From Treponema sp. UBA1226 (GTDB taxonomy: Bacteria; Spirochaetota; Spirochaetia; Treponematales; Treponemataceae), in assembly GCA_002309195.1 (NCBI GenBank), contig DBWY01000004.1, positions 171,819 to 229,992 on the forward strand: DNA of 58,174 nucleotides. Reading direction: 5' to 3'. The notes beneath the pieces were generated by a model. It was not told the DNA's origin. It searched no databases and saw only the letters and a list, made by a program, of their open reading frames with translations. Both the position numbers and the translations under genes were made by a program. Numbering within the stretch: position 1 is the stretch's first letter; each line of letters opens with the position of its first letter. This document shows positions 34,369 to 42,896 of the stretch, one piece after another.

Positions 34369-34420
34369 ACATATATCATTATTTTTTTTTAAACTTTTTA
34401 TTCCCTTTTTAAAAAAAAAC

Positions 34421-34429
34421 TGATATATT
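34421..34429 (+). promoter_or_regulatory. Extended -10 directly before the 34436 gene
   Basis: TGATATATT (TGn plus TATATT) ends six bases before the ATG at 34436, so the predicted transcription start coincides with the start codon. No ribosome site. Confidence 0.55.
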
Positions 34430-34435
34430 TTTTTC

Positions 34436-34909
34436 ATGGACGAAACAAGCATAAATTATCAGGTACATACACTAAAACTCTTTGAAGACATAAACTGCGA
34501 AAAATCAGAAGATCTCGGGAACGGCATTCTTTACATGTGTACTACACGCTGCACAGAAAAAATGCTTGAACCTTCAAAAGACGATCTTTTGTCTTCTGCA
34601 ACACAGGAAAATATAGAATTTAAGATTCCCGAAGGAGATTATCTTTTTGTACAGGGATTTTTAGGACCAGACACAAAGCCTTTTGACGAAGGCGGAACCC
34701 CTGCAAAAGAAATGTATGATGCTGCAAATGCCCTCTTTCTTGATTTTTTATGGCGCGAGCTTCCACAGAATGATGACAGGATTTTCGTAAGACTTCTTTT
34801 ACACGAAGGTGAATATACAGATAAGGCAACCGGACAAAAAAAATCCGCCGGAACAGTTTTTCAGCTTTTCCGACGGACTTCTTTACAGGAGGATTTTTCT
34901 GATTTTTAA
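34436..34909 (+). CDS. Small conserved-looking cytoplasmic protein, unknown
   Basis: A 157-residue acidic protein without signal peptide or membrane helix. It has KIPEGDYLFVQGFLG, AKEMYDAANALFLDFLWRELPQ and DRIFVRLLLHEGEY, a pattern that could be a small alpha/beta fold of the GyrI/AraC-effector-binding kind, but I cannot assign it. The stop codon abuts that of the convergent gene (34909/34910), and the last 65 bases carry the terminator of that gene in antisense. The gene is apparently transcribed leaderless. Confidence 0.7.
   Translation: MDETSINYQVHTLKLFEDINCEKSEDLGNGILYMCTTRCTEKMLEPSKDDLLSSATQENIEFKIPEGDYLFVQGFLGPDTKPFDEGGTPAKEMYDAANALFLDFLWRELPQNDDRIFVRLLLHEGEYTDKATGQKKSAGTVFQLFRRTSLQEDFSDF
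34836..34877 (-). terminator. Terminator embedded in the end of the opposite gene
   Basis: On the minus strand TCCGTCGGAA (34877-34868) pairs with TTCCGGCGGA (34853-34844), a 10-bp stem with one G-U pair and a 14-base loop, followed by exactly eight T (34843-34836). It would end the transcript of the 34910-35611 gene but lies wholly inside the plus-strand coding sequence. Confidence 0.8.
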
Positions 34910-35611
34910 CTATCTGCTTTCTGCGTCAACAGGATGCTCTAATTTTGTAGTTTCAACCATGTATCTGATTGAAACGCCGTTTTCATCTTCAATTCTTTTT
35001 TCTACTACAAAAACTACTCCATCTTTCGTCTTGTTAGTAAAAATCTTTACAATCTTATAATCTGTTACGTTAGCTCGTTTAACGGATGGTGTTCCTGCTT
35101 TGTACTTTAATACAGGCTTGTTGTCTTTGTCATAAACACTTACATCAATATAGAAAGAAGATTTATTGCCGTAGAAAGTCGGAATAAGTTTAATGTGATA
35201 TGTATATTCACTTTCTTCAAAACTCTTGAAAACTATTTCTTCTGTAGACCCCTTTGATTCTTCTTCCATTACGTAAAGAAGGTCAACAGGCTGTGCTTTA
35301 TAGCATTCATACTTCTGGATTTCAGAATAATGCTTTGCATAAAGTTCTTCGTAAACATCCTTACTTGCCTTTGTGCATTTTTTATCCTGAGACTTAAAAA
35401 CCTTTCCAGGAATATATTCATTTTTAGCAACATCTACGCCATAGATTTCGCCATACGGAATGAACTTCTTGTCTGTTTTTCCGTATTCACCAAAGAAATA
35501 AGTCTTTCCATCTTTTGAAAAACCGATATCTTCAAAAACTGCAACATCACCTGCAAATGCAGCAAAACCTGCAAGAATACAGCCGAAAGCAAAAATAATT
35601 ATCTTTTTCAT
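34910..35611 (-). CDS. Secreted protein, DUF2259-like
   Basis: A 233-residue exported protein with a clear signal peptide (MKKIIIFAFGCILAGFAAFA, cut before GD). The mature N-terminus VAVFEDIGFSKDGKTYFFGEYGKTD matches what I recall of the DUF2259 family of predicted secreted proteins common in spirochaetes; its function is unknown. Two Cys in KKCTKASKD and KYECYKAQ could pair. AAGGGAAAG precedes the ATG at 35611. It is monocistronic, with a terminator embedded in the convergent gene. Confidence 0.75.
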   Translation of the reverse strand: MKKIIIFAFGCILAGFAAFAGDVAVFEDIGFSKDGKTYFFGEYGKTDKKFIPYGEIYGVDVAKNEYIPGKVFKSQDKKCTKASKDVYEELYAKHYSEIQKYECYKAQPVDLLYVMEEESKGSTEEIVFKSFEESEYTYHIKLIPTFYGNKSSFYIDVSVYDKDNKPVLKYKAGTPSVKRANVTDYKIVKIFTNKTKDGVVFVVEKRIEDENGVSIRYMVETTKLEHPVDAESR

Positions 35612-35704
35612 AAATCTTTCCCTTACCCTCTAATAAAAGATTTAGTTATTTACTTAGAAATATCTTCTTATAGATTATCGGATATTTAAAATAACACTTT
35701 AGGC

Positions 35705-35733
35705 TTTACTATTATTTCTTTTGAATGTAAAAT
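35705..35733 (+). promoter_or_regulatory. Promoter of the 35740 gene, apparently leaderless
   Basis: TTTACT, 17 bases, TAAAAT; the -10 ends six bases before the ATG at 35740. No ribosome site is present. Same -35 hexamer as the nfeD promoter. Confidence 0.55.
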
Positions 35734-35739
35734 TGCGTT

Positions 35740-36561
35740 ATGACATTAAGAACCCGCAACAGAATAATAAAAATCTTTGCCCTGTTTTCTACCCTCTGTT
35801 TTTTAGGTGTAATTGCTACAATAATAGTAAAATCCCTGGACGGAACGCTTGCAAATACTCTGGGTTCGTCTCTTTTTTCGTTCAAAAATTTCTCATTTTT
35901 CAAACCGAACGAAAAATCTGTCATTTATACACTTATTTTCCTGCAGTTTTTTATCCCGGTTGCTGCCTTTTTTTTGCTGTTCAGCTTTGAAAAAACACAG
36001 TCTACCCTCATAATTCTTTTCTGCGTTGTCCTTTTCGGGTTCCAGTTTGAACTTTCGCGCTTTATAATCGGTGTTTTTGACCTTAAACGCACTTTTTCGC
36101 AGTTCTACCTTCTTCTCGGGAAATATTCCCTTCTGGGACGGCTTCTGTGTCTTTTTTCTTTCTTTTACATTGCAATCGAGTCAAAAGATTCGCAGAAACT
36201 CAATATAGAAATGGACCTTACCGCAATCTTTACTGTAAGCATTTTCGTAACTCTATGCATTCCGCTTAACACAAGCGTTTCTACAAAGACTTTCGGGATT
36301 GAGTGCGGCTTTCTAAACGTACTTGTTGCATTGTTTGCAGTCGTTTCTCTTCTTACGATTCTGACTTTTATAATTACATACCGCGATACAGAAAATAAAA
36401 GCATAATCAAAATATTGATAAGCTATCTTTTTACTGCGACAGGAATCCATCTTATGGAATGTTCAGACATCCTGTGCATTACAACGACAGGCGCAGTCCT
36501 TCTTATAACCGGAACAAGACTCTACATGAAGGCACTGCATAAAATGTACCTCTGGGAATAA
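35740..36561 (+). CDS. Polytopic membrane protein, unknown
   Basis: A 273-residue protein with about seven hydrophobic segments (for example IFALFSTLCFLGVIATIIV, LIFLQFFIPVAAFFLLF, TLIILFCVVLFGF, LLGRLLCLFSFFYIAI, VSIFVTLCIPL, LNVLVALFAVVSLLTILTF and ITTTGAVLLITGTRLYM). I see no catalytic or transporter motif and cannot name a family. Some basic residues at the N-terminus (TLRTRNRIIK) suggest the N-terminus is inside. It converges on the following minus-strand gene with 21 bases between stops and no visible terminator. Confidence 0.7.
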   Translation: MTLRTRNRIIKIFALFSTLCFLGVIATIIVKSLDGTLANTLGSSLFSFKNFSFFKPNEKSVIYTLIFLQFFIPVAAFFLLFSFEKTQSTLIILFCVVLFGFQFELSRFIIGVFDLKRTFSQFYLLLGKYSLLGRLLCLFSFFYIAIESKDSQKLNIEMDLTAIFTVSIFVTLCIPLNTSVSTKTFGIECGFLNVLVALFAVVSLLTILTFIITYRDTENKSIIKILISYLFTATGIHLMECSDILCITTTGAVLLITGTRLYMKALHKMYLWE

Positions 36562-36582
36562 ATGGACGCCCCCTCGCACGAA

Positions 36583-37203
36583 TTAACACAAAAGGATTTT
36601 TGCAGCGTAGCCTATTCCAAGCGGAATCAAAAAATTATCCAGATCGTGAAGCGGGAACACCTCGATAATCATTCCAAGAAGTGCAATCAAAAGGCTCGCA
36701 TAGACATTGCGGCATATCACATACGAACAGACAAATATCGCAAAAAAACAGCTTAAAGAACCTGCAACCGTTTTTCCTTCTGTAAAAGGAATGTGTATAC
36801 GGCCAAAAAGTTTTCCGCAAAGACTTGCAAGCCCGTCACCAAATGCAAGAGAAGCAATTCCTATAGTGTACGCCTGCCGAGGGAAAATAAGACTTGAAAC
36901 AATTATTCCTAAAACAAGAGTAACCGGACCAAGAACAAATCTTCCTTCATCACGTTTTCTTGCTGCAACCTTTGTTATATCAGAAACAACAGGAACTTCG
37001 ATTCCCTTAAGCCGTAAAATTTCGCTTAAAGAAAAACCTGCAACTGCAAGCATAAGAAGAATTTCTATAGTCCAGTAAAAATGATTTAAAAGCAGAGGAA
37101 TAAATGCCGTACACAGATGAATTGATTTTCTGAAAATCTCTTTATATACAGAGTTAAGATATCTTCTTATCAGTATTCCGTTATACGGACACGAAAGTTT
37201 CAA
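36583..37203 (-). CDS. Membrane CTP-transferase-like protein (dolichol kinase/phosphatidate cytidylyltransferase type)
   Basis: A 206-residue integral membrane protein similar in pattern to the SEC59/DGK1/VTE5 group, which transfer phosphate from CTP to polyprenols, diacylglycerol or phytol. Seen: EIFRKSIHLCTAFIPLLL at the N-terminus, VLGPVTLVLGIIVSSL, then ASLAFGDGLASLCGKLFGR and PFTEGKTVAGSLSCFFAIF; the GDGxASLxGxxxG and EGKTxxGS segments are the family signature. The start is a TTG at 37203 with GAGG seven to eight bases upstream. Substrate unknown. It lies 25 bases downstream of the large TPR gene, in the same direction. Confidence 0.8.
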   Translation of the reverse strand: MKLSCPYNGILIRRYLNSVYKEIFRKSIHLCTAFIPLLLNHFYWTIEILLMLAVAGFSLSEILRLKGIEVPVVSDITKVAARKRDEGRFVLGPVTLVLGIIVSSLIFPRQAYTIGIASLAFGDGLASLCGKLFGRIHIPFTEGKTVAGSLSCFFAIFVCSYVICRNVYASLLIALLGMIIEVFPLHDLDNFLIPLGIGYAAKILLC

Positions 37204-37228
37204 ATTAAAACCTCAATCAAAACCGAAA

Positions 37229-40200
37229 CTATTCAAGCTTCTTTTCGTTTTCCAGTGTACGCGGAATTTCTGTATAAATTGCAGGTTCGAATGATGTTGT
37301 AGGATTCGTTACATACTTGATGTTAAGTTCAGCAAGATTTGTTCCACCGATACGAACCATAGTATCCGGATTTCTTGTAAGTGCATCATAAGCACGAAGC
37401 GAGTTCTGGAAATTATTTATACATGCCCCATTAAGGCTACTGTCACCGGTTTCACGTGCAAGTCTGAACTGGCTTACACCAAGGTTATTCGAAGCCTTCA
37501 TATACAAATCTACGAGAATAGTATCTTCATCCTTTACCTGAGGAAGAATAACATCTTTTCTTGAAATTCCTGCATTAATTACATCAAGCAGTCTGTCATA
37601 ATATCCTGAACATGCATAATCATCGTTACGAAGTGAAAGCGTGTTTCCAAGCGCAAGCAGGAGATTAGAATCATTTTCTTTTTCTTCACATGCGATTACA
37701 AAGTTTTTAAATGCATCTTCGTAATTCTTGTTACCGTAATCAACGTAACCGATTTTATATCTTACTGCAGAGTTATCATTCTTGTTATTAATTGAATTTA
37801 CATAATTACGTTTTGCTTCTTCAAGATCTCCGGAAATAAAGTAATCAATATCACCCATATCCTGATACATTATTCCGACCTTTTTATCACTTTCAAATCC
37901 ACTTACAGAATTCTTTTCTTCAAACAAAGCTATTCCTTCTGTAAATGTTTCTCTTGCCTTAAGATATTCACGTTCGTAAACATACTGTTCACCGAGGAGT
38001 CTGTAAGTATCAAGATACTTGTAAACATCCCTTCTCTTTAATGACGGAGCTTCCTTAAAGAGATTAATCGTTGCATCAAGTTCCTTCTGAGCGCTCGTAT
38101 GATTGCCAGATTCAATAAAGTAGCGTGCAAGATTATATCTTGAAATAGGATTTTTAGGGCTTCTCTTTATCGAATATCTGAGCATTGCAAGAACGTCTTC
38201 GATTGAATTTCTAAGATATTCTTCCTGCGGAGTAAGGTTTCCGAAAAGTTTGTCCATAAGATAGCCGGACATCTCTGTCCAGTCATCACCGCTCAGTGAT
38301 TTTTCGTCAGGATAGAACATTTCCTTGTACTGGAGGACATCCTTTAACTTATCTGTCCTTACACTGTAACGCATCAACCTTGCGTAATACTCGTTTTTAG
38401 GCTCTTTTACAAGGCTAAGGACAAGAGAATACTGTTCAAAGGCATCTTCAAATCTTTCAGGGTCTTTTTCTGTTCCCCACTCAAGATATACATCTCCAAG
38501 AAGAAGAATGCCATCGATGTCATTTATATGATAATCAAGGATTTCCCTTTTACAGATTTCTTCTGCTTTTTCATAATTTGCAAGGTCATAAAGCACCATG
38601 TCTACATATTCAAGGCCACCCTGCTTGTCATGATTAAAGAGTCTTAAAATATTTACATACATCTTTTCTGCACGGTCATACTGCTTGTGTTTTCTGTAAC
38701 CCTGCGCATATCTGAAGAACCATTTTTTCTTGATTTTTGTTTCTACTGCTTTATTAAATTTAATCTCACTTTGAGGGAACTCTTCGATTTCAAGGAGCTT
38801 GTAACCTTCTCTGTAATATTTTTCTGCAATAACAGGCTTTACGATAAATTCCGTAGAAAGGTATCCAACGCAGAAAAGCATCATAAAGGCAACGATACCG
38901 ATTACAATTGCCGGAAGGATTCTGTTCTTTAACTGATACTGAATCGACTGCTTGTATGCTTCATATTCTTCTGCCGTACGTCGTTCAAAATCTCGCGGAA
39001 CAGAAAGCTGGATATCAAGCATCTTTTCAAGATGAGAAGCAAGCTGTCTTGCAGGAACTTTCTTTAATATCTTTTCGATTACTTCAAAAATTACATCATC
39101 AGTAAATTCATTTTTGACAATCATATCCTCAACTGCAATGCGCACGTTAAGAGGATAATATTTTAAGTTCGATTTAAATTTCTTATATTCAGAATCTGTA
39201 AGAGTATTCTTTCTGCGTTCTTCTTTAGGTTCTGCAATCTGTGACTTTACACGGCCGCTTTTATCAAATGGATTTGCATCTGCTCCGGTATATCCTGCAA
39301 TTTCAAAATCAAGATCACTTGCACCGTCAGCATCAAGTTCGAAGTCAGAACTTCCGCCTCCACTGAGTTTAGAATCTGTATCAGGAATGTTAAAGTCAGA
39401 CATTCCGACACCATCCATTTCGGATGTATCAAAAATTTCAGGGGATACTGCTTCCCCTTCCGGAGCAGCTGCCCCATCAGAAGCAGAATCATCTCCGAGA
39501 TTTAATCCAGAAAGATCTACAGCAGATGGATCAAACTCATCTCCAAAACCAGGTCCCGCACCTGCAGAGTCCATTCCTGCATCCATCGAAGGAGCAGCAC
39601 CTGCATCTGTCATTGCAGCACCAAAATCATCGAGCCCCGAAGTATCTATCGCATCAAAACCAAAATCACCCGATGTCGGAATTTCATCTGCAGAACCAGA
39701 AGGCTCTGCACTATCCATCGAAGGCAAGTCTCCAGCATCAGGGATTGCATCCTCCGGCATTACAGGTTCTGCAGTAACTTCTGCAGCAGCTTCAGGAGCG
39801 GCAGTAAATTCTTCAGAAACATTTCCGCCTTCATCATCTAAAGGCGTTAAAGTCGATTCATCCTGTTCTGCAGTTTTTTTCGCAGACGAAGGTACACCTT
39901 CAGAAAATTCTTCAGGGATATCAGCATTTAAATCTATCGCGTCGCCGGAAAAACTAAACTCATCTGTTTCTTCCGGAACAGGTTCAAAACTTACTGGAGT
40001 TGATTCAACTGACTCAAGAGGAACTTCTTCTGCATCAGAAATGTCAGAAATATCCGGAATAGAAAAATCATCAGGTTCGCCGGCAGAAGCAGCAGGAGCC
40101 GGTGCAGATTGAGGCATTTCAACATCAGGAAACGAAACATCCGGCATCTGGATATCAGATATATCTGGAGCTGGTGTTGGTTCAGGAGCAGGCTCTGGTT

Positions 40201-40645
40201 CTGCAAAATCTGCAGAAGGCATATTAAGAAGATCGTCAAGACTCATGTCTGCGATCGATGGTTCTTCTTTCTTTGGAGGTTCAGGAGGAACTTCAAAAGC
40301 ACTAAGGTCCGGGATTCCGTCTCCCGCATCAAGCGGATTTAAAATTCCAGAAAGGTCAGGTTCTGCAGCCGGAGCATTTCCTGCAAGCAATGCCTCAAGG
40401 TCACTTGCGGCAGAAGCCATTGCGGCCTGTTCCTGCTCTTTTTCTGCAAGTTCTTCTTCTGTTGGAGCATCTGTTTCTTTTTCTGGGAGACCTAAAACGA
40501 AATCTTCTGAGTCATCTATATCTGGAACCGAAGACGGAATTGTAGCAACGACAGGCTTTTCACCGCGTTCTGAACGCAGTTTTGCTTCATTACCTAATCT
40601 GAGCACATCTTCGCTTAATTTTCTTAATTGACTTAAACCCGGCAT
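37229..40645 (-). CDS. flcA: Large TPR protein, probable periplasmic flagellar collar protein FlcA
   Basis: A 1138-residue protein in four parts. Residues 1-40 are a conserved-looking basic helix (MPGLSQLRKLSEDVLRLGNE). Residues about 40-475 are very acidic and low in complexity (Asp, Glu, Ser, Pro, Ala, Gly), with repeated short motifs such as DLSGL, FSIPDIS and DFGFDAID. Residues 478-570 form a compact domain (YKKFKSNLKYYPLNVRIAVEDM). One membrane helix follows at about 573-600 (ILPAIVIGIVAFMMLFCVGYL). The rest is tetratricopeptide repeats (FPQSEIKFNKAVET, YDRAEKMYVNILRLF, YEKAEEICKREI), probably periplasmic. This layout agrees with what I recall of the spirochaetal collar protein FlcA (BB0326 in Borrelia), which assembles the motor collar and stators. 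The name is inference. Confidence 0.55.
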   Translation of the reverse strand: MPGLSQLRKLSEDVLRLGNEAKLRSERGEKPVVATIPSSVPDIDDSEDFVLGLPEKETDAPTEEELAEKEQEQAAMASAASDLEALLAGNAPAAEPDLSGILNPLDAGDGIPDLSAFEVPPEPPKKEEPSIADMSLDDLLNMPSADFAEPEPAPEPTPAPDISDIQMPDVSFPDVEMPQSAPAPAASAGEPDDFSIPDISDISDAEEVPLESVESTPVSFEPVPEETDEFSFSGDAIDLNADIPEEFSEGVPSSAKKTAEQDESTLTPLDDEGGNVSEEFTAAPEAAAEVTAEPVMPEDAIPDAGDLPSMDSAEPSGSADEIPTSGDFGFDAIDTSGLDDFGAAMTDAGAAPSMDAGMDSAGAGPGFGDEFDPSAVDLSGLNLGDDSASDGAAAPEGEAVSPEIFDTSEMDGVGMSDFNIPDTDSKLSGGGSSDFELDADGASDLDFEIAGYTGADANPFDKSGRVKSQIAEPKEERRKNTLTDSEYKKFKSNLKYYPLNVRIAVEDMIVKNEFTDDVIFEVIEKILKKVPARQLASHLEKMLDIQLSVPRDFERRTAEEYEAYKQSIQYQLKNRILPAIVIGIVAFMMLFCVGYLSTEFIVKPVIAEKYYREGYKLLEIEEFPQSEIKFNKAVETKIKKKWFFRYAQGYRKHKQYDRAEKMYVNILRLFNHDKQGGLEYVDMVLYDLANYEKAEEICKREILDYHINDIDGILLLGDVYLEWGTEKDPERFEDAFEQYSLVLSLVKEPKNEYYARLMRYSVRTDKLKDVLQYKEMFYPDEKSLSGDDWTEMSGYLMDKLFGNLTPQEEYLRNSIEDVLAMLRYSIKRSPKNPISRYNLARYFIESGNHTSAQKELDATINLFKEAPSLKRRDVYKYLDTYRLLGEQYVYEREYLKARETFTEGIALFEEKNSVSGFESDKKVGIMYQDMGDIDYFISGDLEEAKRNYVNSINNKNDNSAVRYKIGYVDYGNKNYEDAFKNFVIACEEKENDSNLLLALGNTLSLRNDDYACSGYYDRLLDVINAGISRKDVILPQVKDEDTILVDLYMKASNNLGVSQFRLARETGDSSLNGACINNFQNSLRAYDALTRNPDTMVRIGGTNLAELNIKYVTNPTTSFEPAIYTEIPRTLENEKKLE

Positions 40646-40800
40646 AAATTAATATTCTTTCCCCAAATCAACGGAATACAGTAAGCCTTAAGAACTATAT
40701 TCCATTGAAATATTATATCATATATTTACGGCATTTGTCACAATTTTTTTATACTATATGGAAAATTTTTTATTTTGCTAAACTGAACGAAAATAAAACC

Positions 40801-40806
40801 GATAAT
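40801..40806 (+). promoter_or_regulatory. -10 element directly before the 40813 gene
   Basis: GATAAT (five of six consensus) ends six bases before the ATG at 40813, so the expected start coincides with the start codon. The -35 is not clear. The rest of the 40646-40812 gap shows nothing else I can name. Confidence 0.4.
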
Positions 40807-40812
40807 CAATGT

Positions 40813-41562
40813 ATGAAACGCTTTGTAAAATTTCTCATGATTATACTGGTTTTGGCAGGTTCAACTCCTGTTTTTGCCAAGGCAAAACCGCAGGGCAAGA
40901 AAAACGCTCCTGCCGTAGATTTTAAATACCCTTACGAATACCGCGTTGTCGCAAACGACATTCCGGGTGTAGATACTCCGTATCAGTCGGACGATTATGT
41001 CGTTTTTACAGCCGAAAAAGGTCCGCGCCACATAGGTATTGCCTTTGATTTTGAGGATTACAAGCAGATTCACTCTTTCATGAAAAAATCGAGAACCGAC
41101 ATCGATGACAATGAAATCGACAGTTTTTATTTTTACATACTTGAGCTTCCAAAAGATATTGAATCAATTTCATACCGCATCATAGTTGACGGAATCTGGA
41201 CAACAGATCCGACAAACGAAAATAAATACTACAATCCCTACACCGGAATCGAAGTATCAACACTCGATGTGAAAAACTACCACAAAAACGAAACATCAAG
41301 AACAGACGCAGGTGTTCACTTTATCTACGAAGGACCTTCAGGTCAGAGAATCCGTATCGGCGGAACATTTACAAACTGGGATTCATGGATTTACGAACTT
41401 ACAGAAACAAAACCCGGCTATTACGAAATCTACATTCCGTTGCCGCGTGGAACATACTACTACTCATTCTATAACGGAACAAAAGCTTTTGCCGACAGTA
41501 CAAATCCGGACAGAGCCTGGTCTAACGAAGGACGCGAAGCTTCTATTATCGTTGTCCCATAA
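40813..41562 (+). CDS. Exported protein with two CBM48-like (glycogen-binding) domains
   Basis: A 249-residue protein with a signal peptide (MKRFVKFLMIILVLAGSTPVFA, cut before KAK). Two stretches have the carbohydrate-binding module 48/AMPK beta pattern: first LPKDIESISYRIIVDGIWTTDP ... NKYYNPYTG, then IRIGGTFTNWDSWIYELTE ... GYYEIYIPLPRGTYYYSF ... DSTNPDRAW. The second is close to textbook form. No catalytic domain is attached. Periplasmic location suggests a binding or structural role on a glycan; the target is unknown. I chose the ATG at 40813 because the signal peptide starts there; an in-frame start at 40705 would precede it by 36 improbable residues. Confidence 0.75.
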   Translation: MKRFVKFLMIILVLAGSTPVFAKAKPQGKKNAPAVDFKYPYEYRVVANDIPGVDTPYQSDDYVVFTAEKGPRHIGIAFDFEDYKQIHSFMKKSRTDIDDNEIDSFYFYILELPKDIESISYRIIVDGIWTTDPTNENKYYNPYTGIEVSTLDVKNYHKNETSRTDAGVHFIYEGPSGQRIRIGGTFTNWDSWIYELTETKPGYYEIYIPLPRGTYYYSFYNGTKAFADSTNPDRAWSNEGREASIIVVP

Positions 41563-42880
41563 GCTGATTCATAAGATTTGACTGCATGCCTTTGTTGCGT
41601 GCAAGTTTTTTCATAGTGAGCTTTGTTTTTTCAAACTGCTTGATTAATTTATTTACTTCTGCAACAGAAGTTCCAGAACCTTTTGCAATTCTTTTTCTGC
41701 GGCTGGGACCAATAATAAGATGGTTTGCCCTTTCCTTTTTGGTCATCGACTGAATTATTGCTTCCTGCCTTTTCATTCCGCTTGTATCAATATCGCGACC
41801 CTGCATTGCACCGGAAAGTCCTGGTATCATTTCCATAAGTGACTGCATTGACCCCATCTTCTTAACCTGCTTAAACTGTTCAAGCATATCATCGAGGGTA
41901 AACTCGTTGCGAGACATTTTTGCTTCGAGTTTTTTTGCATCTTCTATAGTAACCTGTTCCTGAGCTTTTTCTACGAGAGAAACGATATCGCCCATTCCGA
42001 GAATGCGGCTTGCAATTCGTTCAGGATGGAATACTTCAAAATCTTCTGTCTTTTCACCGGTACCGATAAAAAGAATTGGTTTTTGAGTAATTGTCTTTAA
42101 AGAAAGAGCCGCACCACCGCGCGCATCAGAGTCAAACTTTGTAAGGATAACACCTGTAAGACCAAGCTGCTCATCAAAAGTCTTTGCAATATCAACTGCA
42201 TTCTGACCTGTCATCGAATCTGCAACAAGCAGGACTTCGTCAGGATTAACGGCTTTCTTTACTGCGACAAGTTCTGCCATCATCTGTTCGTCAATCTGGA
42301 GGCGTCCTGCCGTATCAAGGATAATTACATCATGACCGTTTTTCTTTGCATAATCGAGTGCGTTTTTTGCAACGCGTACTGCATCTTTTGTATCTTCTTT
42401 ATAAACCGGAACATCAATCTTTGCTCCGAGAACACATAACTGTTCAATAGCGGCAGGACGTACAAGGTCACACGCAGCTAAAAGAGGACGTCTACCCTCT
42501 TTCTTTAAGCGCGCTGCAAGCTTGTGGCTGGCCGTTGTCTTACCCGAACCCTGGAGACCAAGCATGAGAATTACTGACTGAGTGTCAGGACCTTTAAGCT
42601 TAAGGTCTGTCTTTGTATCTCCGAGCATTGCAACGATTTTGTCGTTGATTATCTTTACAAACTGCTGTCCCGGATCAACTGCCTTTAATACTTTTTCGCC
42701 CTTAGCTTCTTCTATAGTTGAATTTACAAAACGCCTTACAACCCTTACGTTTACATCTGCTTCAAGAAGGGCCATTTTAATCTGTTCAACTGTATCTTCG
42801 ATATTTTTTTCTGTAATCGTAGATTTACCGCTGAGGGTCTTGATTATTCCGCTAAAAGTATTAGTCAGTTTTTCTAACAT
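41546..42880 (-). CDS. ffh: Signal recognition particle protein Ffh
   Basis: Ffh is the SRP54 GTPase that, with 4.5S RNA, targets nascent membrane proteins to the translocon via FtsY. The 444-residue protein has the N domain, G domain with GLQGSGKTTASHKLA (P-loop), LLAACDLVRPAAIEQL, VIILDTAGRLQIDEQM, LTKFDSDARGGAALSL and the Met-rich M domain (GSMQSLMEMIPGLSGAMQG; RRKRIAKGSGTSVAEVN, RNA-binding). It ends LMNQLMGQR. It is the third gene of ndk-gpsA-ffh, 16 bases after gpsA. Its 3' end overlaps the convergent CBM48-like gene by 17 bases. Confidence 0.97.
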   Translation of the reverse strand: MLEKLTNTFSGIIKTLSGKSTITEKNIEDTVEQIKMALLEADVNVRVVRRFVNSTIEEAKGEKVLKAVDPGQQFVKIINDKIVAMLGDTKTDLKLKGPDTQSVILMLGLQGSGKTTASHKLAARLKKEGRRPLLAACDLVRPAAIEQLCVLGAKIDVPVYKEDTKDAVRVAKNALDYAKKNGHDVIILDTAGRLQIDEQMMAELVAVKKAVNPDEVLLVADSMTGQNAVDIAKTFDEQLGLTGVILTKFDSDARGGAALSLKTITQKPILFIGTGEKTEDFEVFHPERIASRILGMGDIVSLVEKAQEQVTIEDAKKLEAKMSRNEFTLDDMLEQFKQVKKMGSMQSLMEMIPGLSGAMQGRDIDTSGMKRQEAIIQSMTKKERANHLIIGPSRRKRIAKGSGTSVAEVNKLIKQFEKTKLTMKKLARNKGMQSNLMNQLMGQR

Positions 42881-42896
42881 GGATTATCTCCGTCAG

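Noticed and set aside
39387..40112. A 241-codon open frame on the plus strand opposite the large TPR gene
   Set aside because: It is the Ser/Pro/Ala-rich mirror of the acidic low-complexity region, has no ribosome site and no domain; the minus frame is clearly the coding one.
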